Shown: one piece after another, positions 27,945 through 34,777 of the stretch | How positions within the stretch are numbered: position 1 is the first letter of the stretch | Layout: each line of letters begins with the position of its first letter | Assembly (NCBI RefSeq): GCF_947492965.1 | Contig: NZ_CANLOZ010000002.1 | Span: 62,001 to 126,000, forward strand | Reading direction: 5' to 3' | Length of the DNA: 64,000 nt | Source of the DNA: an uncultured Aquimarina sp. | Lineage (GTDB): Bacteria; Bacteroidota; Bacteroidia; Flavobacteriales; Flavobacteriaceae | Made by a program: the position numbers and the translations under genes | Notes under the pieces: generated by a model | Database searches by the model: none | The model's input: the letters and a program-made list of their open reading frames with translations, nothing else | Told to the model about the DNA's origin: nothing

Positions 27945-29006
27945 TTAGCTAATTGTTGTTAAAAATTCAATAACATCAATATTATCTGCGTAATCTGATA
28001 GAGAAGGGGATTGTGTGTTGCCAAAATCGATACTCTCGTCAGAGAACTGATCGCTTACGATACATTGTATTTCTTCTTTATCTGATTCAAATTTTCTTTC
28101 TAGCTCTTCTTTTGAGGAATATGTTTCATAAAATAGGGTAGCTATTGGTGAGCTATAACTTTCATCTTCTTTTAGCATCAGAAAACCATTTTCGAGCAAT
28201 TTAAAACTACTCATTAGGTATACGGCTTTGTTATAATCATAATTATTGGCGTATTTGGCCCCTTTGATTATATCATTAAACTCGTATATCGATTTAAAGA
28301 ATAAATCAAAATCATAATTCGATGGTACCATTACTTTAGATACACTTCTACACCCTAAACCATAATATCTAAAAATGTCATTACCAAGTGCTGCTAGTTG
28401 CTCCTTAGTTTCATTACCTGTTAATACAGCTACAGAATTTCGGTTTTTACGAATAATGTTAGGTTTATTACCGAAATAATGTTCAAAATAACGAGCTGTA
28501 TTATTACTTCCCGTAGCTATTATAGCGTCAAAATCTTTAATTCTATCATCGGTAAAAGAAATGTAGTCTTTTAACTCGGGTTGAATTGAAATCAAATAAG
28601 AAGCGAGATAGGGAAGAAGTTGATTGTCATTAGATGATTGTTTGGCAATTACCTTATGTCCACTAATTACTACAGAAATAAAATCATGAAAACCTACCAA
28701 TGGAATGTTTCCAGCCATGATAATTCCAACTGTTTTTGTCGATACTTTATCTAGGTTGTAAGGTGATAACCATTTTTCAAGATTTTCTTTGGTTAATAAC
28801 GTACTCCACTGTTCTAAAGAAAATAAAATGTTTTCTTCTGTAAACCAACCATTATGATTCTTAGCAGATACTATTTTTTGGATCATTCCATCAAAAAAAT
28901 CCTCATTATGTTTAACGCTACTAATCTTCTCATAACCAGTGTTTTTGAATTGACTCAAGAACTTTCCTAGTTCAGAAAAAGCGATAATTCGGTCATTTAA
29001 TACCAT
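27945..29006 (-). CDS. LuxC-like acyl-CoA reductase
   Basis: The 353-aa product belongs to the LuxC/acyl-CoA reductase family (aldehyde-dehydrogenase-like fold): GIIMAGNIPLVGFHDFISVVISGH near residues 92-115, FDAIIATGSNNTARYFEHYFG, and GNDIFRYYGLGCRSVSKVMVPSNYD, where the Cys of GLGCRSV is the expected nucleophile. Full LuxC proteins are about 480 aa; this shorter form is typical of Bacteroidota. Reduction of an acyl-CoA or acyl-thioester with NADPH is known for the family, but the physiological role near serC/serA is not. It is divergent from the ferredoxin gene (66 nt). Confidence 0.87.
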   Translation of the reverse strand: MVLNDRIIAFSELGKFLSQFKNTGYEKISSVKHNEDFFDGMIQKIVSAKNHNGWFTEENILFSLEQWSTLLTKENLEKWLSPYNLDKVSTKTVGIIMAGNIPLVGFHDFISVVISGHKVIAKQSSNDNQLLPYLASYLISIQPELKDYISFTDDRIKDFDAIIATGSNNTARYFEHYFGNKPNIIRKNRNSVAVLTGNETKEQLAALGNDIFRYYGLGCRSVSKVMVPSNYDFDLFFKSIYEFNDIIKGAKYANNYDYNKAVYLMSSFKLLENGFLMLKEDESYSSPIATLFYETYSSKEELERKFESDKEEIQCIVSDQFSDESIDFGNTQSPSLSDYADNIDVIEFLTTIS

Positions 29007-29012
29007 TTGTAA

Positions 29013-29044
29013 TTTGTTTATAACTAGTTTACGAGTTATTTTTG
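29013..29044 (+). promoter_or_regulatory. Promoter of the ferredoxin gene
   Basis: TTTG (29013-29016) is separated by 20 nt from TATTTTTG (29037-29044), an exact match to the Bacteroidota TTTG-N19-21-TAnnTTTG pattern. The start codon at 29073 follows by 28 nt. Confidence 0.75.
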
Positions 29045-29049
29045 TGTTG

Positions 29050-29079
29050 CAAATTTAGAATAAAAAAGAGCTATGGCAA
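29050..29079 (-). promoter_or_regulatory. Promoter of the LuxC-like gene
   Basis: On the minus strand TTG (29077-29079) is followed after 19 nt by TAAATTTG (29050-29057), matching the -7 consensus. The transcript would start near 29043, 37 nt before the ATG. The -33 element overlaps the ferredoxin start codon, so the two divergent promoters are interleaved. Confidence 0.65.
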
Positions 29080-29423
29080 TTATAATAACAGATGAATGTA
29101 TAAACTGTGGTGCTTGTGAGCCTGAATGCCCTAACACTGCAATTTATGAAGGTGCGGATGATTGGCGATATGCTGATGGTACGGATTTAGAAGGAGATGT
29201 TGTACTTCCTGGAGGAAAAGCTGTGAATGCAGATGAAGCTCAGGAACCAGTAAGTGATGAGATTTATTATATCGTTCCTGATAAATGTACAGAGTGTAAA
29301 GGTTTTCATGAAGAACCTCAATGTGCTGCAGTATGTCCTGTAGATTGTTGTGTTCCTGATGAAGATATCGTTGAAACTGAAGAGTTTTTATTACAGAAAC
29401 AAGCTTTTATGCACAAAGAATAA
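29073..29423 (+). CDS. 4Fe-4S dicluster ferredoxin
   Basis: The first cluster motif is [12 protein letters not shown] (residues 8-19). The second is [18 protein letters not shown] at about 73-90, with the extended spacing and extra Cys residues (VDCCVPD) of the bacterial 2[4Fe-4S] Alvin-type ferredoxins. An insertion of about 50 acidic residues separates the two. The protein is a small cytoplasmic electron carrier of 116 aa. Its promoter is clear, it ends in a strong terminator, and it is divergent from the LuxC-like reductase, to which it might supply electrons (inference). Confidence 0.93.
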   Translation: MAIIITDECINCGACEPECPNTAIYEGADDWRYADGTDLEGDVVLPGGKAVNADEAQEPVSDEIYYIVPDKCTECKGFHEEPQCAAVCPVDCCVPDEDIVETEEFLLQKQAFMHKE

Positions 29424-29447
29424 TCAAGTAGTATTATTAAGATAATG

Positions 29448-29475
29448 AAAAACCTGTCTCTTTAGACAGGTTTTT
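29448..29475 (+). terminator. Rho-independent terminator after the ferredoxin gene
   Basis: A 12-bp stem, AAAAACCTGTCT (29448-29459) with AGACAGGTTTTT (29464-29475), encloses loop CTTT, and the T run continues to 29477. Confidence 0.93.
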
Positions 29476-29541
29476 TTGTACACATTTTTTAAAATTTACT
29501 ATTTTCGTCAAGAATTTAACCTCAAATCCAAACCTAGAATT

Positions 29542-30156
29542 ATGAAAAAAATACTATTATTTACACTTTTTATGGCTTTAACAGCTACTTCTTTTGGACA
29601 ATACAGATGGGAAGTTTCTGGAGGACCAACTTTTTCTAAACTTAATCTTGATAATCTTGATACTGAAGTTGGAACTGGTTTTTATCTAAATGCTGGATAC
29701 GGATATCTCATGGGGGTAAGAGCTAAAACGAGTTTCGTTTTTTCTTTAGATCTTGTTCAGCGTTCTAGTGAAATTCAGGGGTTAGGTGATGCTAAAACAT
29801 TGCAGGTTGGTTTTAATCCTAAATTTAGATATTTATTCGGTAGAGGAAAAGATCGCTTTAGAGCCTTTGTAAATGTGGGACCCTCATTTAGATTAAATAC
29901 TAATTTCGAAATTTCTGGCGTAGAATTAGAATCTGAAGCTTATGAACAATTGGTAATAGGAGGTGTCTATGGAGCTGGTTTTTCTCAAATGATAGGAGAG
30001 ATGTTTGATATCTTTTTTGAAGCTGGTGTGATGAATGATTTTACTGATAACTTAAAAGATGATGACCTTCAGATTATAAATACTGGAGGCAGTAAGTTTT
30101 TTGATTTTTATGCAAGAGTCGGTGTTCGTTTTAGAATATACGATGCAAGAAGATAA
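29542..30156 (+). CDS. Outer membrane beta-barrel protein
   Basis: From the ATG at 29542 the product begins with a good signal peptide (MKKILLFTLFMALTATSFGQ); the longer frame from 29476 would run through the terminator and is rejected. About 185 mature residues form alternating strands, with YLNAGYGYLMGVRAKTSFVF and the ending FFDFYARVGVRFRIY as expected for an OMP_b-brl barrel. It belongs to the same broad class as the gene at 14767, with no clear close relation. A strong terminator follows. Confidence 0.83.
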   Translation: MKKILLFTLFMALTATSFGQYRWEVSGGPTFSKLNLDNLDTEVGTGFYLNAGYGYLMGVRAKTSFVFSLDLVQRSSEIQGLGDAKTLQVGFNPKFRYLFGRGKDRFRAFVNVGPSFRLNTNFEISGVELESEAYEQLVIGGVYGAGFSQMIGEMFDIFFEAGVMNDFTDNLKDDDLQIINTGGSKFFDFYARVGVRFRIYDARR

Positions 30157-30177
30157 GAACATTAGATAAAAGTAAAG

Positions 30178-30200
30178 ATCCCGCTTCGGCGGGATTTTTT
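30178..30200 (+). terminator. Rho-independent terminator with TTCG tetraloop
   Basis: ATCCCGC (30178-30184), loop TTCG, GCGGGAT (30189-30195), then a T run to 30200. It ends the outer-membrane protein gene. Confidence 0.93.
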
Positions 30201-30259
30201 ATGCGATCAGTTTAATTTTTTGTAAATTAGATACTTATAAATACTTTAAGAATACTAAT

Positions 30260-31135
30260 ATGCCAAATTGGGGATACATAGCTATTATTATTCTTGCGTG
30301 CTATATCGTAGCTAGTATTGCTTTATATTATTTGCAAGAATACTTCATTTTTAAACCAGAAAAGTTAGATAAAGATTTTCAGTTTCATTACAATAATCAG
30401 ATTGTCGAAGAATATAATTTAGAAACTAGAGATGGAGCTATTATAAATGGACTTCATTTTAAAGTTGAAAATCCTAAAGGAGTTGTTTTATATTTAAAAG
30501 GAAACTCTAAAAGTATCAAAGGTTGGGGTAAATTCGCTGTCGATTTTACGAGGCATCGATACGATGTTTGTATGTTAGATTACAGAGGATTTGGAAAAAG
30601 TACAGGAAGACGTTCTTTTAAAGCACTAAAAAGAGATTTGCAATTTGTTTATAACAAGCTAAAAGAACAGGTAGATGAAAAATATATCATTTTATATGGA
30701 CGTTCTATGGGATCTGGTTTCGCAGCGAAATTAGCTTCTATTAATAATCCAAAGATGTTGATACTAGATGCACCGTACTATAGTTTAAGTAAAGTAGCTG
30801 CTAAATATATACCATTTATGCCTGTCTCTTTGATTATGAGATATCCAATTCCTACTTATAAATGGTTAAAGTATGTTAATTGCCCAATTCATATTATCCA
30901 TGGAACACACGATAGATTAATTCCTTTTAAATCCAGTATCAAACTTTCTAAAATTAAACCAAAACTAACCCGATTATATACAGTAATTGGTGGTGGACAT
31001 AAGAATCTTAATAATTTTGAATCGTACCATAAAATGTTAGGGGAGATTATTAATTCTAAAATGAGAAAAATCAATCTTTCTAACACTAGTATTGGTGTAC
31101 AACATGCCAAAAAAGGAGTTAATGTCCAAGCTTAA
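30260..31135 (+). CDS. Membrane-anchored alpha/beta hydrolase (BEM46/ABHD13-like), first of a tandem pair
   Basis: One N-terminal membrane helix (about residues 5-27) precedes an alpha/beta hydrolase domain. The nucleophile elbow is GRSMGSG, the acid is in HGTHDRLIP and the His is in GGGHKNL. The oxyanion-side motif that is usually HGN is KGN here (LYLKGNSKS), unlike the downstream paralogue, which keeps HGN. The family is anchored in the membrane facing the periplasm or cytoplasm, with poorly known substrates. The two genes overlap and are clearly duplicated (EYFIFKPEKL versus HKIIFQPEKL). Confidence 0.85.
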   Translation: MPNWGYIAIIILACYIVASIALYYLQEYFIFKPEKLDKDFQFHYNNQIVEEYNLETRDGAIINGLHFKVENPKGVVLYLKGNSKSIKGWGKFAVDFTRHRYDVCMLDYRGFGKSTGRRSFKALKRDLQFVYNKLKEQVDEKYIILYGRSMGSGFAAKLASINNPKMLILDAPYYSLSKVAAKYIPFMPVSLIMRYPIPTYKWLKYVNCPIHIIHGTHDRLIPFKSSIKLSKIKPKLTRLYTVIGGGHKNLNNFESYHKMLGEIINSKMRKINLSNTSIGVQHAKKGVNVQA

Positions 31136-31925
31136 AAAGATTTTGTTTTGGATAGTATCTGTATATCTACTGATTATTGTTCTGTTATACTTTTTTCAGC
31201 ATAAAATTATTTTTCAACCAGAAAAACTTTCTTTGAATTATCAATATCGGTTTGATCATGATTTTGAGGAATTCTTTATCACTGCAGAAGATAATTTAAA
31301 GCTAAATGGATTACATTTTAAAACCAAAAATCCAAAAGGTGTGATTCTCTATTTTCATGGTAATCGTGGTAGTTTAAAAAGATGGGGAAAGGTTGCTACT
31401 TTTTTTGTAGAGAAACAATATGACGTAGTTATTATGGATTATCGTGGATACGGTAAGAATCATGAAACTATAACAGAGCAACTACTATATGCTGATGCAC
31501 AATTGTTTTATAACTATGCAAAAAATCAATATTCTGAAGACAAGATTATCATTTATGGTCGTTCGTTGGGTACTGGAATTGCAACCAAAATAGCAGCACA
31601 AAATCAACCTGGTAATTTAATTTTGGAAACCCCATTTAGTTCCATGGAGGATGTAACTTCGTATTGGTTTCCAATATTTCCAGTAAATGCTCTTTTAAAA
31701 TTTAAATTTCCATCAGATCAGTTCATTAAGAGTGTTACTTGTAATATTACCATTTATCATGGTACAAAGGATAGGGTAGTACCATTTTCATCAGGGGAAA
31801 AATTATTTAAGAGTATTATATCTTCCCAGAAAAATATGATTGTAATTGAAGGAGGGGCACATAATAATCTTAATGAATTTGAATTGTATCAAAGTACAAT
31901 TGACAATGTTTTGAGAACCTTTTAA
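31122..31925 (+). CDS. Membrane-anchored alpha/beta hydrolase (BEM46/ABHD13-like), second of a tandem pair
   Basis: The start is set at 31122 because AAGGAG lies just upstream (within AAAAAAGGAGTTA), giving a 14-base overlap with the preceding gene; ATGs at 31092 and 31104 are alternatives. The product has a single N-terminal helix (about residues 5-24), LYFHGNRGS as the oxyanion motif, GRSLGTG as nucleophile elbow, HGTKDRVVP for the acid and GGAHNNL for the His. All three catalytic elements are intact. Function as a lipase/esterase or deacylase is inferred. Translation is probably coupled to the upstream paralogue. Confidence 0.85.
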   Translation: MSKLKKILFWIVSVYLLIIVLLYFFQHKIIFQPEKLSLNYQYRFDHDFEEFFITAEDNLKLNGLHFKTKNPKGVILYFHGNRGSLKRWGKVATFFVEKQYDVVIMDYRGYGKNHETITEQLLYADAQLFYNYAKNQYSEDKIIIYGRSLGTGIATKIAAQNQPGNLILETPFSSMEDVTSYWFPIFPVNALLKFKFPSDQFIKSVTCNITIYHGTKDRVVPFSSGEKLFKSIISSQKNMIVIEGGAHNNLNEFELYQSTIDNVLRTF

Positions 31926-31935
31926 GCATACTATT

Positions 31936-31974
31936 AAAAAGGTCACCTTAAATGATCTAATCATTAAGGTGACC
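31936..31974 (-). terminator. Terminator after the first TonB-dependent receptor (minus strand)
   Basis: GGTCACCTTAAATGA (31941-31955) pairs with TCATTAAGGTGACC (31961-31974), with one bulged A and a 5-nt loop. On the minus strand this is followed by a run of five T (31936-31940). It sits 10 nt past the receptor stop. Confidence 0.8.
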
Positions 31975-31983
31975 AAAGTTATT

Positions 31984-34599
31984 TTAAAAATTAAAGTCTA
32001 ATCTAGCATAATAGTAAGCTCCACTGAATCCCATTTGTACTGCATCCCAATATCCACCAGCTTCAGTTAAATCATCTTGTTGGTCTGGATATTCATTGGT
32101 GATATTATTTCCTCCAATGGTAAGCTTTAGTTGTTCGGTAAGTTCATAACCTAATGTTAGATCAGCTGTTATTTTAGCACCGTATACATCATCATTATCA
32201 TCAAAATCTACCAATGTAATTTCACTAAATCTGGTTAAACCAAGACCCGCATTAAATTTTTCCGTATTGTAATTCAGATTTAAAGCAAATTTACTTCTTG
32301 GTGCTGAAGCCAGTAAAAATCCTTGTTCTCTTTTTCCAAAGAATATATCTGGATCTAAATCGGTATTTACAGCAGTGATATACATATTATTTACGTTTCC
32401 TGCTAGTAGTGCTGATAATGTCCCAAAAGTATAGTTTGACTTCCAGGATAAGACAACATCCATACCCACGGTTTCGGTATCAACTCCATTTGCAAAAAAC
32501 TGAGCTTCATTTACATTATCAATATCAGTGGCTTCAAAAGTACCTGTAAGTACGATACGATCCTTGATATCTATGTAATATCCATCTACAGTAGCTGAAA
32601 AATCACCAAGCTTAGCAGTAACTCCAACCGAAGCATTTACCGAAGTTTCTTCTTTTAATCGATCAATTCTAAAAGAAGCAGTAACCGGACTATTGTTAGG
32701 AGATAATAGTGTTTCTGAAGCTACACCTCCTTGGAAATCTGTAAATCTAAGATTATAATAAATCTGTGCCAATGATGGAGCGCGGAATCCAGAACTAACT
32801 GAACCTCTAAAATTGATATTCTCAGTTGCTTTTACTCTTAAAGCAAGCTTCCCATTTATGGTACTTCCAAAATCACTATAGTTCTCAAATCTTGCGGCTC
32901 CAGCCAAAAGAAATGCATCTGTAATATCCAATTCTGCATCTGCATAAAGAGATAGATTGGATCTAGATCGATCTACTTCGTTTGCAGGACTGTACCCAGG
33001 AAATCCTTGTGATCCTCCAGGTCTAGGTTGACCACTATCGGGATCAATAGGTTGTGTTTGAGTGGCAGGATCTATTATAGGTAATCCATTCGTGTCATAA
33101 GTCGCATAAGAACCTTCTTCTCCTGCAAAAATGATAAAATTCTCAGTTCTATACTCAGCACCTAAGGCAATATTCAAACCTTTTGATACTTTTGGATAGT
33201 ATTTAGAAAAATCTAAATTAAGTGTATTTTGACTTAAGCTATGTCCTCCTGCATCAAATTCTGTTGGTGAGTTTTCTTCCAAGGAGGCATTTAAAGTTCC
33301 TTCTATGAAGTAATGGAAATTGTTTTTTCCCCAGGTATTGCTAAGATCAATTTTCCAACCATTATTAGTTTCTGTTCTAATACCTGCCGAAACAGAATTG
33401 TCAATAATATTTGAAGTAATTCTTGGCGTAAAGCCATTTGGATAAATTTCGGTGACCACGCGTTCACCACCGTTTCTGGTAAAAGCAAATGCATCGGTAT
33501 CTCTGTAGTTTCTACCTCCAAAAGCATATAATTCTGTTTTATCGGATAATGGGATATTTGCATTAGCAAAGAAATTAAAACCATCGATTGCAGCTTCTCC
33601 GAAACCTCGTCTAAAATCAAATCCAGGTCTAAGTGTTTTATTCTTACTTAAGTATTCTGTGGTAAAGTTGATATAACCCTTATCTCCAATACCTACTCCA
33701 TAATTAGCAGTTACCTTTACCGATCCTCCATCAAAATCCTTATCTTCTCCTATGCGATTTCCATCGTTTTCTGTATCTAATCGATTTCCATCAGTATTTG
33801 GGGTTCCTTCAGGAAAATCTCCTTTAGCATTTGTGTTATAAGCTCCGTAGCTAATACTTCCACTAAGTTTATCTATATTATCTTTAAGTACGATATTGAT
33901 CACACCGGCGATGGCATCGGATCCATATTGTGCCGCTGCACCATCTCTTAAAATTTCAATTCTTTTGATGGATGTGGCAGGAATCGTATTAAGATCAGTA
34001 CCAGAGTTTCCTCTTCCTCTTGTACCAAAAATATTAATAAGTGAGGAAGAGTGCCTTCTTTTTCCATTAATAAGAACCAGAGTTTGGTCAGGACCTAAAC
34101 CTCTTAAACTAGCAGGATCAATATGATCTGCACCATCAGAACCTGATTGTTTGTTGGCGTTAAAAGAAGGCGCTGAATATTGTAGTAATTCATTGATTTC
34201 TATTTTACCGCTTTTAGTAACAATATCTTGCATATCAATAATATCAACGGCAACAGGAGTATCTGTAGCGGTTCTTTTAGGGCTTCTGGAACCAACAACT
34301 ACAATAGTACTTAAAGCTTCTCCTTCTAATAAGGTAATATCTATTTTTTCTTGGTTGCTTACGGAAATTTCTTGAGTCTGAAACCCTACAAAACTAAATA
34401 CCAATACGGCATTTTCATCTACTGCGATGGTGTAATTACCATTATCATCTGTGGTAGTACCCTTGTCAGAACCTTTTTCTAAAATATTAACAAAGGGTAT
34501 GGGGGTACCCGAAACATCAGTAACTGTTCCAGTAATAATTTTTTGGCTAAAAGTCATGCCAGTGATTAGCCCAAATAAAATAAGAGTGAGTTTTTTCAT
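31984..34599 (-). CDS. TonB-dependent receptor, 871 aa
   Basis: A signal peptide (ending GMTFSQ) precedes a carboxypeptidase-regulatory-like domain (about residues 20-95, GTVTDVSGTPIPFVNILEKG to VLVFSFVGFQTQ). The plug follows (about residues 105-235, TDTPVAVDIIDMQDIV to GSDAIAGVINIVLKDN), then a 22-strand barrel ending YARLDFNF. It takes up a substrate across the outer membrane using TonB. No SusD partner lies next to it. It is a tandem paralogue of the 974-aa receptor upstream on the same strand. Substrate is unknown; the PL7 lyases 4 kb away make an alginate-derived product possible but unproven. Confidence 0.92.
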   Translation of the reverse strand: MKKLTLILFGLITGMTFSQKIITGTVTDVSGTPIPFVNILEKGSDKGTTTDDNGNYTIAVDENAVLVFSFVGFQTQEISVSNQEKIDITLLEGEALSTIVVVGSRSPKRTATDTPVAVDIIDMQDIVTKSGKIEINELLQYSAPSFNANKQSGSDGADHIDPASLRGLGPDQTLVLINGKRRHSSSLINIFGTRGRGNSGTDLNTIPATSIKRIEILRDGAAAQYGSDAIAGVINIVLKDNIDKLSGSISYGAYNTNAKGDFPEGTPNTDGNRLDTENDGNRIGEDKDFDGGSVKVTANYGVGIGDKGYINFTTEYLSKNKTLRPGFDFRRGFGEAAIDGFNFFANANIPLSDKTELYAFGGRNYRDTDAFAFTRNGGERVVTEIYPNGFTPRITSNIIDNSVSAGIRTETNNGWKIDLSNTWGKNNFHYFIEGTLNASLEENSPTEFDAGGHSLSQNTLNLDFSKYYPKVSKGLNIALGAEYRTENFIIFAGEEGSYATYDTNGLPIIDPATQTQPIDPDSGQPRPGGSQGFPGYSPANEVDRSRSNLSLYADAELDITDAFLLAGAARFENYSDFGSTINGKLALRVKATENINFRGSVSSGFRAPSLAQIYYNLRFTDFQGGVASETLLSPNNSPVTASFRIDRLKEETSVNASVGVTAKLGDFSATVDGYYIDIKDRIVLTGTFEATDIDNVNEAQFFANGVDTETVGMDVVLSWKSNYTFGTLSALLAGNVNNMYITAVNTDLDPDIFFGKREQGFLLASAPRSKFALNLNYNTEKFNAGLGLTRFSEITLVDFDDNDDVYGAKITADLTLGYELTEQLKLTIGGNNITNEYPDQQDDLTEAGGYWDAVQMGFSGAYYYARLDFNF

Positions 34600-34691
34600 G
34601 TAAGTGTATTTAGATTAGTATTATGAATTTTCATGTGTTTACAAATTGTTCAAAAGAAATAATCCAGATAATTTTATTACTGAAGTAAATG

Positions 34692-34723
34692 AAAACCTTA
34701 GAGAAAAATTTCTCTAAGGTTTT
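34692..34723 (-). terminator. Terminator after the 974-aa TonB-dependent receptor
   Basis: A 15-bp perfect stem, AAAACCTTAGAGAAA (34692-34706) with TTTCTCTAAGGTTTT (34709-34723), is flanked by A/T runs. It separates the two receptors, so each is likely its own transcription unit. Confidence 0.88.
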
Positions 34724-34777
34724 TAAAATTATAGGTATTCAAAATTTATCAATAAGAGATAGATTTTTGAACACGAT

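Noticed and set aside
29476-29541. N-terminal extension of the outer-membrane protein at 29542
   Set aside because: It would begin at the ferredoxin terminator and put 22 residues before a perfect signal peptide.
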